This document shows positions 16,728 through 25,577 of a stretch of DNA of 54,078 bases, one piece after another. A program made the position numbers and the translations under genes. The notes below the pieces were generated by a model that was given only the letters and a program-made list of their open reading frames with translations, did no database searches and had not been told where the DNA came from. The stretch's first letter is position 1, and every line of letters starts with the position of its first letter. Source of the stretch: DASYYE01 sp035946955 (GTDB lineage Bacteria; Actinomycetota; Actinomycetes; Streptosporangiales; Streptosporangiaceae); assembly GCA_035946955.1 (NCBI GenBank), contig DASYYE010000582.1:1-54078 (forward strand), read 5' to 3'.

Positions 16728-17411
16728 TCACTCTGCGGTGGGCTCAGGCGGGTGCCCGGCCGCGTAGGAGGTGTACAGGGCCACCTCGCTCAGCTGGATG
16801 AGCCCGTCCTCGACGGCACGGGCCAGCAACGCGTCCTTGGTGGGCGCCACCCGCCCCACCGTCGCGTACTTCATGCGGGCCCGGTTGATGTACTGGCGGA
16901 CGGTGTTCTCGCTGATCGACATGCGCCTGGCGACAGATGCCTTGGACATGCCCTGAAACCACAGCAGCAGCGCTTGCCGCTCCTGAGCAGACAGCGCGGG
17001 ACGCCCGGCACTCCGGTCGGCGAGCATCGCCTTGGCCTGCGAGCGGGTGACATGCGGCCGGTCTGCGGCGGCAGCCAGGACAGCATCGAGCAGGTGGCCG
17101 CGGCCCTCGTCTTTGGTCACATACGCGCAGGCGCCGGCTTCGAGCACCGCGAGGATGACGGCTGGGTCGGTGTGGGCGGAGAACACCACGACCCGCTGGC
17201 CCTTCGCAGCCAGGCCGGGGATCTCCGCGGTGACCATCCGTCCGCCAAGCTCCAGGTCCAGGATCACCACATCGGCCCCTGCCGCCAGGTCCAGGCCCGC
17301 GACATCCCCGGCAACCTGCGTGACCTGGACCTGGCGCTGCGGGTCAGCGGTGAGCCACGCGGTGACACCCTCGATCACCACCGGGTGGTCCTCGACGATG
17401 GCCACGGTCAC
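16728..17411 (-). CDS. NarL/FixJ-family response regulator
   Basis: Starting at GTG 17411, which overlaps the upstream kinase stop by 4 bp, the protein has 227 residues. The receiver shows VEDHPVV, Asp52 in DVVILDLELGG, VVFSAH and YVTKDEG. The LuxR-type HTH is ALSAQERQALLLWFQGMSKA through SENTVRQYINRARMKYATVGR. It is the last gene of a three-gene operon behind two membrane kinases, a common actinomycete arrangement. The tail of about 30 residues after the HTH is unusual but not recognisable. Confidence 0.88.
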   Translation of the reverse strand: MTVAIVEDHPVVIEGVTAWLTADPQRQVQVTQVAGDVAGLDLAAGADVVILDLELGGRMVTAEIPGLAAKGQRVVVFSAHTDPAVILAVLEAGACAYVTKDEGRGHLLDAVLAAAADRPHVTRSQAKAMLADRSAGRPALSAQERQALLLWFQGMSKASVARRMSISENTVRQYINRARMKYATVGRVAPTKDALLARAVEDGLIQLSEVALYTSYAAGHPPEPTAE

Positions 17412-18514
17412 CGCAGGTCCCAACGGACCTCCAGCCACAGGTCCTCCCGGTCACGCTGAGCCTCGACAGCAAGCCCCGGGCCGGCGGCAGGCACAGGTGA
17501 GCCGTCCGGAGCATCGGTGACGAAACTTACCGCCACACCGTCATCGGCGGCAGTCACCGTGATCCGGGCCTTGCTGAAGGCGGCCGTCAGCGCCGCGATC
17601 GCGACATCGGTGATCGCCCTCCGGACCTCCAGCGGCATCACCGGGATAACGCCCACGGCCTCAACGTCTACCGCGACCCCGCGCCGCTGCGCGATGTCGG
17701 CGCTGGCGTGCAGCTCGTGGACCAGTGGGTCAGGTGAGTCGTCGCTCTCGGCGAACAACCGCCGCAGCCGGGCTGCCTCCACCGCGCACCTGCCCCGAGC
17801 GCCCGGATCCCCCGGGTCCGCCGAGCCATCGGCCAGGCCGGCCAGCAGAGGCTCAAGCGCCCCGTGCACCGCCAGCCAGCGGGAACGCCGCGCCGCATAC
17901 ACCCGGTCAGCGATCACCTTCCGCGCGCTCAGGCCAGCCTGGTGCTCGGCGGCGTCCGCGGCCCGGCGCGCGGTGACATCCAAAGCCCGCGCGCCCACCC
18001 ATACGGCGAACTGGATCCCGGCCGAGGCGAACAAGACGGTGAAGAACCCAGCCAGCGCAAGCCGGTGCGGGTCGTCCCTGACCAAGACCGAAAGGGTGAC
18101 CAGCGCTGCCATGGCGAGGAACCCGGCCAGCTCGGCCAGCGGGCGGCGGAGCAGGACCAGCACACCGGTCCATCCCATTGAGCCCCACGCCCAGTCCGTC
18201 GCCAGCATCCGGTCGGGTGGGCAGGCTGCGGTGGCGATCGCACCAGCCACCAGCACCACCACGCACAGCCCCCACGCCCACCCCGGTCCAGCGGCTCCTC
18301 GCAGCAGCCGCACCGCCCCAGCGGCGATCACCAGCGCCATCACCGCCCAGGCAGCAACCTGGACACCGGCGGAACTGTAGTCCCGCAGGCTGCCCGCGAG
18401 CTGGCTGCCTGCCCCTGCGACATGCCAGGCCACGACCACGATGACCACCGCGACGCTGAACGCCCAGGTGTAGCGGGCCGCCAGCACCGCTGACGGCCGC
18501 ACGGGTGGCTGCAT
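17408..18514 (-). CDS. Membrane histidine-kinase-like protein with degenerate ATPase domain
   Basis: About 368 residues from ATG 18514 (ATG 18532 is possible). The N-terminal half has about five transmembrane segments (TWAFSVAVVIVVVAWHVAG and others). A coiled region and a dimerisation helix with a His (RSRWLAVHGALEPLLAGLA) follow. The C-terminal part aligns with HATPase domains but the N box reads DVAIAALTAAFSKA, without the conserved Asn, and the DxGxG element is only DAPDGS. It may not phosphorylate by itself. It overlaps or abuts the intact kinase gene and is coupled to the regulator, suggesting a hetero-partner role. Confidence 0.75.
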   Translation of the reverse strand: MQPPVRPSAVLAARYTWAFSVAVVIVVVAWHVAGAGSQLAGSLRDYSSAGVQVAAWAVMALVIAAGAVRLLRGAAGPGWAWGLCVVVLVAGAIATAACPPDRMLATDWAWGSMGWTGVLVLLRRPLAELAGFLAMAALVTLSVLVRDDPHRLALAGFFTVLFASAGIQFAVWVGARALDVTARRAADAAEHQAGLSARKVIADRVYAARRSRWLAVHGALEPLLAGLADGSADPGDPGARGRCAVEAARLRRLFAESDDSPDPLVHELHASADIAQRRGVAVDVEAVGVIPVMPLEVRRAITDVAIAALTAAFSKARITVTAADDGVAVSFVTDAPDGSPVPAAGPGLAVEAQRDREDLWLEVRWDLR

Positions 18515-18519
18515 GGCAC

Positions 18520-19635
18520 TCACCCCGGCCACCGCAGCACCACGCGGGTGCCCAGCCCCGGAGCGCTGGTCAGCGCTGCCGTCCCGCCAGCCGCGGCCAT
18601 CCGCCCGGTGATCGACTCGCTGATCCCCCGCCGTGACCGCGGCAGCGCGCCCAGGTCAAACCCCATCCCGGCGTCACTGACCTCTACTACCAGGCAACCA
18701 TCCTCGTCGCGGGCCGTTACCTCCGCCGCATCCACCGCCGCGTGCCGGGCCACATTACGCAGCGCCTCGGCCACACAACCAGCGACCCGCTCACTGACCG
18801 CTGCCGGCGGATCCGCCGCGGCCAGATGCAAGGTGACACGCAATGGCGCAGCCTCGGCCGCGACCCGCTCAAGACGCTCCGCCAGCGACACCGTCGTCAG
18901 TTCCGCGGCTGGCATCGCCCGCAGCCCCCGCAGCACCTGCTGGTCACGGGCGGCCTGCGCGGTCAACGTCAGCGAGCGTGCCGTGACCGCCCCTGCTGCG
19001 ATCATCGTCAGCGTGGCCAAGATCGTGTCATGCACCCGCCGGTACTGCTCCTTCTCGTCAGCCCGGCGGGCGGCCTCGGCCTGCGCCTCATGCCCGGCGC
19101 TCAGGCTGGCGGCGATCACCGCATCAGCACTCCGGCCTGCCCGCCGCACCAGCATCATCAGCGCCGCGGTCACGACCGCCTGCACCACCAGGAACGCCGC
19201 CCCCCCTGGGTGCTGCACCGTCACCACATAGGCGGCGGCAACCACCCCGGCCAGGGGCAGGCTGAGTACGGGAGGCATGGTGAGCTGCGGGATGTACACC
19301 GCCGTGCTGGCCACCGGGAGCATCCAGGTCGTCCCGTCAGAGACCATCCCCGCCGGGACCACATGCCTGTGCGCCACCAGAAGGGCGACAATGACCGCCA
19401 CATCGGCGAGCACTAAGACCGGAGCCGGACCATGGCGCCACACCAAGCCGGCGAAGACCAGCGACCACCCGCACAGCACCACGATGACCAGGCCAAGCCA
19501 GAAGCCGGAGACCCCACCCACAGCCGCCAGCAGCCCCGCGACCACACACATCGCGGCGCTGCCCAGCCGCAGCGCGATCGCGAAATGACCCGCGAGCCGG
19601 CTCAGCGCCCGGTCAGAAGGGCCGCTGCGTGCCAT
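18520..19635 (-). CDS. NarL-type membrane histidine kinase
   Basis: The start is ATG 19635 with GGGGA just upstream; a longer ATG 19674 lacks a ribosome site. The 371 residues include five or six transmembrane segments in the first 190, then a HisKA_3-like helix YRRVHDTILATLTMIAAGAV with the phosphoacceptor His. An intact ATPase domain follows: EALRNVARHA (N box), VSDAGMGFD and RRGISESITGRM. It is the first gene of the signalling operon that continues into the degenerate kinase and the response regulator. The signal is not predictable. Confidence 0.85.
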   Translation of the reverse strand: MARSGPSDRALSRLAGHFAIALRLGSAAMCVVAGLLAAVGGVSGFWLGLVIVVLCGWSLVFAGLVWRHGPAPVLVLADVAVIVALLVAHRHVVPAGMVSDGTTWMLPVASTAVYIPQLTMPPVLSLPLAGVVAAAYVVTVQHPGGAAFLVVQAVVTAALMMLVRRAGRSADAVIAASLSAGHEAQAEAARRADEKEQYRRVHDTILATLTMIAAGAVTARSLTLTAQAARDQQVLRGLRAMPAAELTTVSLAERLERVAAEAAPLRVTLHLAAADPPAAVSERVAGCVAEALRNVARHAAVDAAEVTARDEDGCLVVEVSDAGMGFDLGALPRSRRGISESITGRMAAAGGTAALTSAPGLGTRVVLRWPG

Positions 19636-20037
19636 TCCCCGGTCCCCGGTGCCGATGCTCCAGCGCTTCAACATACGCGTATTGGACCCGCCCCTTCCGC
19701 CACGCCGACGTCACTGCGGCGAGGATGCTCCTGGCCTTTCACAAGTTAGACCCCAGGCGGCGCGGATGGGCAGCAGATGGTGGCCAGGCCCGGTCTGCCC
19801 GGCACCGTGCCCTTTGCCTCAGCGGGGACCGGGAGCCGGTGCTGTCCCTGCCGGTGCTGTCCCCGCCGGCCCTGTAACGAGATGACCCGGCTGAACGCTC
19901 TCTTCTTTGGGAGAGGGGGACGTGGTCTGGCCGCAGCGCGCCAGCGGCCGACCTGGAGTCCAGCCCGGTGGGCCCGGAGGCCGCCGGGGAAGCCCCGACG
20001 CGGCGTAGTTGCCGCCCTACCAGCAGGATGGCCCCTC
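19636..20037. other. Intergenic region with 15-bp tandem repeat
   Basis: Between the divergent kinase operon and the STAS gene I see no convincing gene. Bases 19835-19864 are two copies of GCCGGTGCTGTCCCY, followed by a partial third (GCCGG). The in-frame upstream extension of the STAS gene, with ATG at 19882, is Arg/Pro-rich and lacks family similarity. Promoters for both directions must lie here but no clear boxes stand out. Confidence 0.45.
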
Positions 20038-20391
20038 GTGGCCGATCCACAACACTTGCCCGCGGTGGTCGTTGCGCTGCCGGCCGAGATGGACATGGCT
20101 AATGCCGGCCACCTTGCCCAGCAGCTTGGCTCAGCCTTGGCCCCTGGCGTCAAGACCGTCATAGCCGACATGACGGCCACTACGTTCTGCGACTCATCGG
20201 GCATCAGCGTGCTGGTGCGAGCCCACCGGCAGGCTGCCGCGAACAGAACCGAGTTGCGGCTGGTGGTGCCCTTCCCCGCCGTCCTGCGCGCCTTGACGCT
20301 GGTACAGCTGGACCAGTTGCTGCCGATCTACCCATGCCTGAGTGAGGCGCTGGCCACCAGGCCGCGCCAGGCTGACCCCACCCGGCGATGA
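20038..20391 (+). CDS. STAS-domain protein (anti-sigma factor antagonist-like)
   Basis: The conserved part (about 117 residues from GTG 20038) reads as a STAS fold: VVVALPAEMDMANAGHLAQQ, TVIADMTATTFCDSSGISVL with the usually phosphorylated Ser, then VRAHRQAAANRTELRLVVP. Family members bind partner-switching kinases (RsbW/SpoIIAB type) to release sigma factors. No anti-sigma kinase is adjacent. The start is uncertain, because the frame stays open to 19777 with ATG 19882, but that extension looks non-coding. A 70-residue protein follows after 13 bp. Confidence 0.75.
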   Translation: MADPQHLPAVVVALPAEMDMANAGHLAQQLGSALAPGVKTVIADMTATTFCDSSGISVLVRAHRQAAANRTELRLVVPFPAVLRALTLVQLDQLLPIYPCLSEALATRPRQADPTRR

Positions 20392-20404
20392 GCAGGAACC
20401 AGCC

Positions 20405-20617
20405 ATGAGTCGTGGCCGCGGCCCCGAGCCCCGCGACGGCCTCGACCGGCTCAGGCGCCAGTACCCGAGGTGGCGGATCTGGCGCGGCCATGCCACGGGC
20501 GGCTACTGGGCACTGCCGCCACGCGACCACCCCGCCCAGTACAGGCTGATCGGCGCCGACGACCTCGATGAACTCGCCCAGCGCATCACCCAGGCCGAGG
20601 GGCGGCATGGACCATGA
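20405..20617 (+). CDS. Small hypothetical protein (70 aa)
   Basis: ATG 20405 is preceded by AGCAGGA, giving 70 residues with the core LRRQYPRWRIWRGHATGGYW followed by ALPP and a C-terminal helix DDLDELAQRITQAEG. Short proteins with this WRIWRG...GYWA pattern occur widely in actinomycetes without known function. It follows the STAS gene by 13 bp on the same strand and is probably co-transcribed. Confidence 0.65.
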   Translation: MSRGRGPEPRDGLDRLRRQYPRWRIWRGHATGGYWALPPRDHPAQYRLIGADDLDELAQRITQAEGRHGP

Positions 20618-20651
20618 GCCTGCCCCCCGCTCCTGGTTCAGGTGTAGGCGC

Positions 20652-20924
20652 TTAGGTGCCGACACGGGTGGCCTCAGTGAGGATCGCGGCGATCACCTCA
20701 ACTGCCTCATCGGCGTCGGGGCCGTCCGCTGACACCGTCACGTGGGCCCCACTGGTTGCGCCCAGCCCCATGACACCGAGCACGCTCTTGGCGTCGGCCG
20801 TACGCGTGCCGACGTTGAGCGAGACGGCTGAGGCGAATTTCGCGGCCGCCACCGCCAGCGCACCGGCCGGCCGGGCGTGCAGGTCACCGGTAAGGGTGAC
20901 CGCCCGCTCAGAACTTGCTGACAT
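20652..20924 (-). CDS. ptsH: HPr phosphocarrier protein
   Basis: The 90-residue protein from ATG 20924 (GAGGAGG upstream) has the active His16 in LHARPAGALA and the regulatory-type Ser47 in KSVLGVMGLGA, the size and pattern of HPr. In the PTS it accepts phosphate from Enzyme I and passes it to EIIA domains. The gene overlaps the 3' end of dhaM by 17 bp, so it is the dedicated carrier between the Enzyme I at 22202-23899 and DhaM. A general sugar-PTS HPr elsewhere in the genome cannot be excluded. Confidence 0.9.
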   Translation of the reverse strand: MSASSERAVTLTGDLHARPAGALAVAAAKFASAVSLNVGTRTADAKSVLGVMGLGATSGAHVTVSADGPDADEAVEVIAAILTEATRVGT

Positions 20925-21312
20925 ACCGCGCCTCCTCGGCGGCGGCGCGGACCGCCGCAAGGTCCGCTCCCCCGGCTGCGGTCACTGTCGCCGCGACCGC
21001 GCCTTCGACGAACGGCGCGTCGGCCAGTTCTATCAGGGCGGGCAGGTCCTCTGGAGCCTCCAGCAGCGCCAGCGCGGTGAGCACCGAACTGCCGAGGTCG
21101 GGGAGGATCAGCACGCCAGCGCCAGCGTCAGCGAGTTTCACCGCGCGGGCTACCTTGTCGATGCTGGTGCCGATCCCGCCGTCGTCGGTGCCACCCGCCG
21201 CGAGGACTGCAACTGCGCCCCCACTGACCTGGCTGGCCAGCTCGGCCGCCCCCTTGGCCAGCGCGGCGCTGTGTGAGACAAGGACGATCCCTACTGTGCC
21301 GTGGGCGCTCAT
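20908..21312 (-). CDS. dhaM: DhaM, EIIA(Man)-like phosphotransfer subunit of dihydroxyacetone kinase
   Basis: The 134 residues from ATG 21312 start with TVGIVLVSHSAALAKGAAEL, placing the phospho-His at residue 14. GGTDDGGIGTSIDKV, LPDLGSSVLTALALLE and a C-terminal KF complete the DhaM EIIA-like fold. DhaM phosphorylates ADP bound to DhaL, which transfers phosphate to dihydroxyacetone on DhaK. In E. coli DhaM carries HPr and EI-like domains fused; here it is the minimal single domain with HPr and EI as separate neighbours. It is divergent from iclR across 41 bp. Confidence 0.9.
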   Translation of the reverse strand: MSAHGTVGIVLVSHSAALAKGAAELASQVSGGAVAVLAAGGTDDGGIGTSIDKVARAVKLADAGAGVLILPDLGSSVLTALALLEAPEDLPALIELADAPFVEGAVAATVTAAGGADLAAVRAAAEEARYVSKF

Positions 21313-21353
21313 GGCATATCCTGAATATCGTTCGGCATCGTTGAAAGGTTCAC

Positions 21354-22133
21354 ATGATCCAGTCGGTGGAACGAGCGGCCCGGATCCTCGCTGCCCTGGG
21401 CTCTGGCGCTCCCCGCCTGGGCGTGACGGAAATCGCGGAACGGGTCGGGCTCGCAAAGCCCACCGTGCATGGCCTGCTGCGCACACTGGAAGCCCATGAG
21501 CTGGTCTCCCAGGATCCAGACAGCGGCAAGTACAGCCTGGGCCCGGGTGTGCTGCAACTGGGCAACGCCTACCTGGATGGTTCCGAGTTGCGGGCACGCT
21601 CGCTGCTGTGGGCGGAGTCGCTCGCCCAGCGCGCGGGTGAGGCGGTCTGGGTGGCGACGCTGTCGGGTTCCCGGGTCATCGTGTTGCACCACGTGTTCCG
21701 GCCAGACAACTCGGTGCAGATCCTCGAGGTGGGCGCCGCGATCCCGTGGCACGCCTGTGCGCTGGGGCACGCGATCGTGGCGTTCCTGCCCGACACGGCG
21801 CGAGCCCGTGCGCTGGCCGCTGACCTGCCGCGGCTCACCGGCAAGACCAAGACGACCAGGGCGGCGCTGAGCCGCGCGCTGGCCCAGGCACGCCAGCGAG
21901 GTTACGCGGTCGAGGACCAGGAGGCCACCGTCGGCGACGCGGGGCTGGCCGCGCCCATCCTGGGCCGGGAGGGTTCGGTCACCGGCGCGATCGGTGTGGT
22001 CGGCGCGGCCGACCGGCTGCTCGTGCCAGCCACCCTGCCAAACCTGGCACGCGCGGTCACCGAGGCCGCCCGGGGCGTGTCGCGTGATCTGGGTGCCGGC
22101 CGTGGCGGCGCGATGCTGTCGGCGCTGAGCTGA
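21354..22133 (+). CDS. IclR-family transcriptional regulator
   Basis: The 259-residue protein has an N-terminal winged helix (SVERAARILAALG, LGVTEIAERVGLAKPTVHGL, SQDPDSGKYSLGPGV) and the IclR effector domain (IPWHACALGHAIVAFLP, GYAVEDQEATVGDAGLAAPI). It sits between the two halves of the dihydroxyacetone module, divergent from dhaM and convergent with ptsI. Control of glycerol/dihydroxyacetone genes by IclR-type GylR is known in Streptomyces. It probably binds the short dhaM-iclR intergenic region and the palindromes at 26459-26491. Confidence 0.9.
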   Translation: MIQSVERAARILAALGSGAPRLGVTEIAERVGLAKPTVHGLLRTLEAHELVSQDPDSGKYSLGPGVLQLGNAYLDGSELRARSLLWAESLAQRAGEAVWVATLSGSRVIVLHHVFRPDNSVQILEVGAAIPWHACALGHAIVAFLPDTARARALAADLPRLTGKTKTTRAALSRALAQARQRGYAVEDQEATVGDAGLAAPILGREGSVTGAIGVVGAADRLLVPATLPNLARAVTEAARGVSRDLGAGRGGAMLSALS

Positions 22134-22201
22134 GCCCGCCCGAGGCCGCTGGCCCTGACGCGTGCTCGCGACGCGCTTCGCCCCTAGTGCGCGGGCGGTG
22201 T

Positions 22202-23899
22202 TCATGAGGCCGCTGCTGGTGCTTCGGGTGGGATCCGGTGCGTTCCCGGTGCTGCCTTCCGCGTCCTAGCCGCGGCCGCCCGCGATGCCGGGGCCGGAGC
22301 CGGGGGGCTGTCGGCCCCAACGGCGAGCAGAGCGCGCTGCGCGAGTTCAGCGCACCGGTCAGCGTGGGTCCGCCGCACCTGGTCCGTCACCTCGGCCACC
22401 CGCGCGGCACCGACGCTGAGAGTCCGCACCCCCAGGCCGATCAGCAAGGGCAGCACGCTGGGATCCGCGGCGGCATCGCCGCAGACCGAGACGCTGATCC
22501 CGGCGTCGGCCGCAGCGCGCGCCACATCCGCGATCAGAGTGAGAACCCGGGGGTCGGCCGCCCGGTCGGGGCGCATCCGCGGGTCGTCCCGGGCGATGCC
22601 GAGCACCTCGCTGGTGAGATCGTTGGTGCCGATCGAGAAGAACCCGGCGATGCGCGCGAACTCGGCGGCGGCCATCGCGGTCGTGGCGACCTCGACCATC
22701 ATGCCCAGCGGCGGGACGGGCACGCCGGCTTCGCTGGCCACCTCCGCCAGCGTGTCCCTGACCGTTTCCATCTCGGCCACGGTGCGGACCATCGGAGCCA
22801 TCACCGACAGCCGGGTGTCCCGCCCAGCGGCCACGATCGCGCGCAACTGGTCACGCAGGGCCCCCGGCGCGCTGAGCAGCGCCGCCAGGCCGGTCTCCTG
22901 GCCGACGAGGAACGCGGGAACCTTGTCGCCGGAGAAGTCGAGCAGCCGTACCACCGCAGGCTTGCCCGCCAGCAACCCCAGCACCGGGGCGAGCCGCTCG
23001 TAGTGGGCCGACTCCCCCGGCCAGCCTGGCGTATGGAGGAAAAGGATCTCGGTTCGCAGCAAGCCGACCCCGGTGGCGCCCGCAGCGAGGCCGAGCCGGG
23101 TCTCCGGGGCCGACGCCGCGTTACACAACACAGTGACCCGCACGCCGTCGACGGTGGTGATGGCTCCACCGGCGTGGTGGGCCACCGCCGCGCCGGCAGA
23201 CGGCCCGGCGGTGGCCAGCTCATCGGGCGACGGGTCGACGGTCAGGTACCCAGCGGCGGTGTCCAGCAGCACGGGGCGGCCGGGCGCCAAGTGGAGAACC
23301 TCGGGGTCCACCCCGACGATCATCGGGACGCCCAAGCCGCGGGCAATGATCGCGGTGTGGGAGTTCGGCCCGCCGACGACAGACACGGCCCCGGCGAGCC
23401 CGGCCTCGGCGAACCGGATCAGGTCAGCGGGGTCGATGTCCCGCGCGGCCAGGATGAACGGCTCCTCTGCTGGGGGCGGAGCGCCACCGCCGCCGAGGCG
23501 TGCGAGCACGGCGGTGGCGATCTGGCGGATATCGTCGGCCCGGGCGGCGAGGTCCGGGTCTGGGAGGGCGGCCAGCAGCCGCGCGTGGGTCTCAGTGACT
23601 TGCGTCACCGCGGTGGCGGCGTCCTCACCGGCGGCCACCGCAGCGACCGCAGGTTCCACCAGCGTCGGGTCGCCCGCCATTGTCGCAGCGATGGTCACGA
23701 TCTCGGCCTCGGTGGGCCGGCCGCGTTCGGTGAGTTCGGCCGCAAGCGCGAGCCGGTCGGCGACGTGGGCCGCGAAGGCCTCCCTGACCTCTCCCGGAGT
23801 GACGTGCCCGCTGGCGTGGCCGGTCTGAGGGAGGTAGAGCAGCCCGGCGGTCTTCCCGGCGGACACCGGCTGGCCGCGGAAGCGGCCCGGCGGCCTCAC
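22202..23899 (-). CDS. ptsI: PTS Enzyme I (phosphoenolpyruvate-protein phosphotransferase)
   Basis: The 565 residues have all Enzyme I parts: phospho-His181 in VGGPNSHTAIIARGLGVPMI, the PEP-binding GLLRTEILFL, LLDFSGDKVPAFL, FFSIGTNDLTSEVLGIARDD and the active Cys in SVCGDAAADPSVLPLL. The last 40 or so residues are Ala/Pro-rich and extend past the normal end. It starts at ATG 23899, overlapping the dhaL stop by 4 bp, so it is the last gene of glpF-dhaK-dhaL-ptsI. Its place in the operon implies that it mainly powers dihydroxyacetone phosphorylation. Confidence 0.93.
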   Translation of the reverse strand: MRPPGRFRGQPVSAGKTAGLLYLPQTGHASGHVTPGEVREAFAAHVADRLALAAELTERGRPTEAEIVTIAATMAGDPTLVEPAVAAVAAGEDAATAVTQVTETHARLLAALPDPDLAARADDIRQIATAVLARLGGGGAPPPAEEPFILAARDIDPADLIRFAEAGLAGAVSVVGGPNSHTAIIARGLGVPMIVGVDPEVLHLAPGRPVLLDTAAGYLTVDPSPDELATAGPSAGAAVAHHAGGAITTVDGVRVTVLCNAASAPETRLGLAAGATGVGLLRTEILFLHTPGWPGESAHYERLAPVLGLLAGKPAVVRLLDFSGDKVPAFLVGQETGLAALLSAPGALRDQLRAIVAAGRDTRLSVMAPMVRTVAEMETVRDTLAEVASEAGVPVPPLGMMVEVATTAMAAAEFARIAGFFSIGTNDLTSEVLGIARDDPRMRPDRAADPRVLTLIADVARAAADAGISVSVCGDAAADPSVLPLLIGLGVRTLSVGAARVAEVTDQVRRTHADRCAELAQRALLAVGADSPPAPAPASRAAAARTRKAAPGTHRIPPEAPAAAS

Positions 23900-24549
23900 G
23901 GACCGTCCTGGAGGTCAGGCGTGGCCGCCAGCACGGCGTCGCGCAGCGCGGTAAGGATCAGCGCGGTAGACGCCGCGCCGGGATCCTCATGGCCGACACT
24001 GCGGGAACCGAGGTAGCTGGCCCGGCCCTTCAGCGCCAGCAGCGGGATGGTGGCCTCCGCCCCCGCGCGGGCGGCGTCGGCCATCGCGGTGAGAGCGACC
24101 ACCTCCGCAAGGCCCTCCGCGACCCCCTTGGACAGCGCCGCCGTCGCGGGCATCAGCGCGTCCACCATTGTCTTGTCACCCTCGCGGGCGGCACCGAGCC
24201 GCTGCACACCCGCCAATGCCGCCTCCAGTGCGGTAGACAGCTCCGTCAGTCCCACTTGGGTGGCGTCGCCGAGCGACTTGCCCGCCTGGCGGAACGCCAT
24301 CCCGTACAACGGCCCGGACGCGCCGCCCACCTTCGAGATGAGAGTGGACCCGGTCAGGGTGAGGACCGCTCCCGGGGTGGCTGGCTGCGCCGTGTCCAGC
24401 GCCGCCAGCACCGCGGTGAAGCCGCGGGAGAGGTTGATGCCGTGGTCGGCGTCGCCGATGGCCGCGTCCAGTTGGGTGAGGTGGTCACGGTTCGCCTCGA
24501 TGACGGCGGCAGCGGCGGTGATCCACGCGCGGAAGGCGTCTGCGTTCAT
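23896..24549 (-). CDS. dhaL: DhaL, ADP-binding subunit of dihydroxyacetone kinase
   Basis: The start is ATG 24549 with AGGAGC upstream; the product has 217 residues. The Mg/ADP site is DAAIGDADHGINLSRGF (Asp28, Asp33, Asp35), followed by SKVGGASGPLYGMAF and YLGSRSVGHEDPGAAS, all typical of DhaL. DhaL keeps ADP tightly bound, is rephosphorylated by DhaM and donates phosphate to the substrate on DhaK. It lies 35 bp after dhaK and overlaps ptsI. Confidence 0.93.
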   Translation of the reverse strand: MNADAFRAWITAAAAVIEANRDHLTQLDAAIGDADHGINLSRGFTAVLAALDTAQPATPGAVLTLTGSTLISKVGGASGPLYGMAFRQAGKSLGDATQVGLTELSTALEAALAGVQRLGAAREGDKTMVDALMPATAALSKGVAEGLAEVVALTAMADAARAGAEATIPLLALKGRASYLGSRSVGHEDPGAASTALILTALRDAVLAATPDLQDGP

Positions 24550-24584
24550 TGGGTTGCTCCTGGTGAGCCTGGGTCCGGATAGCC

Positions 24585-25577
24585 CTAGCGTCCCCAGCGC
24601 AGCGCGGGCGTGTCCACCGGCGCGTCCCACAGCCGGGTGAGCTCGTCGGTCAGACGGCACACTGTGACCGAGAAGCCCTGCATTTCCAGGCTGGTGATGT
24701 AGTTGCCGACGAGGTTGCGGGTGATCCGCGCTCCCTTCCCCGCCAGGTAGGCCGAGACCTCGGCGAACGCGACGTACAGTTCCAGCAGCGGGGTGCCTCC
24801 CATGCCGTTGACCATCACCAGCAAGTCGCCGGACAGTGGCATATCAGTGTGGATGGCGTCGAGCGCAGCTGAGACCAGCTCGCGGGCCGTGGCCAGCGGG
24901 ACCCGGGTACGGCCGGGCTCACCATGGATGCCGATACCCAGTTCCACCTCGGATTCGGGCAGCTCGAACGTTGGCTTCCCCGCGGCGGGGACCACACACG
25001 AGGTCAGCGCGACCCCGAAGGACCGCGAGCGGTCGTTGACCTCCCGCGCCAGCGCGGCGACCTTGTCCAGGCCCGCGCTCTCCTCGGCCAGCGCGCCCGC
25101 GATCTTCTCCACGAACACGGTCGCGCCGACACCGCGCCGCCCGGCGGTATAGAGCGAGTCCTGCACCGCGACGTCGTCGTTGGTCACCACGGTGGCCACC
25201 TCGATGCCGTCGTCGGCGGCCAGTTCGGCGGCCATCTGGAAGTTCAGCACGTCGCCGGTGTAGTTCTTCACGATGTGCAGCACCCCGGTGCCGCCGCTGA
25301 CAGCGCGGGTGGCGGCGGCCACCTGGTCCGGCACAGGGGAAGTAAACACCTCGCCAGGGCAGGCCGCGTCGAGCATGCCGTAGCCGACGAACCCACCGTG
25401 CAGCGGCTCATGGCCGGAGCCGCCGCCGGACACCAGGCCCACCTTGCCCGCCCTCGGCCCGTCCGCCCGGCTGATGACCTTGTTCTCGATGTCTACGCTG
25501 AGCCGCGGGTGCGCGGCGGCGACACCGGCCAGCGCGTCGGTGACGACCGACTCTGGGGAGTTGATGAGCTTCTTCAT
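24585..25577 (-). CDS. dhaK: DhaK, dihydroxyacetone-binding kinase subunit
   Basis: ATG 25577 gives 330 residues. VGLVSGGGSGHEPLHGGFVG near residue 46 and His218 in ELGIGIHGEPG, which forms the hemiaminal with dihydroxyacetone, identify DhaK. VKNYTGDVLNF and NGMGGTPLLELY are also family motifs. The length fits PTS-type DhaK without a fused ATP domain, consistent with the separate dhaL and dhaM. The start overlaps the glpF stop (ATGA), so uptake and phosphorylation are translationally coupled. Confidence 0.94.
   Translation of the reverse strand: MKKLINSPESVVTDALAGVAAAHPRLSVDIENKVISRADGPRAGKVGLVSGGGSGHEPLHGGFVGYGMLDAACPGEVFTSPVPDQVAAATRAVSGGTGVLHIVKNYTGDVLNFQMAAELAADDGIEVATVVTNDDVAVQDSLYTAGRRGVGATVFVEKIAGALAEESAGLDKVAALAREVNDRSRSFGVALTSCVVPAAGKPTFELPESEVELGIGIHGEPGRTRVPLATARELVSAALDAIHTDMPLSGDLLVMVNGMGGTPLLELYVAFAEVSAYLAGKGARITRNLVGNYITSLEMQGFSVTVCRLTDELTRLWDAPVDTPALRWGR

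Noticed and set aside
22238..24016. 592-residue open frame on the plus strand
   Set aside because: Antisense to ptsI and dhaL, with Arg/Gly/His-rich composition typical of shadow frames in G+C-rich DNA.
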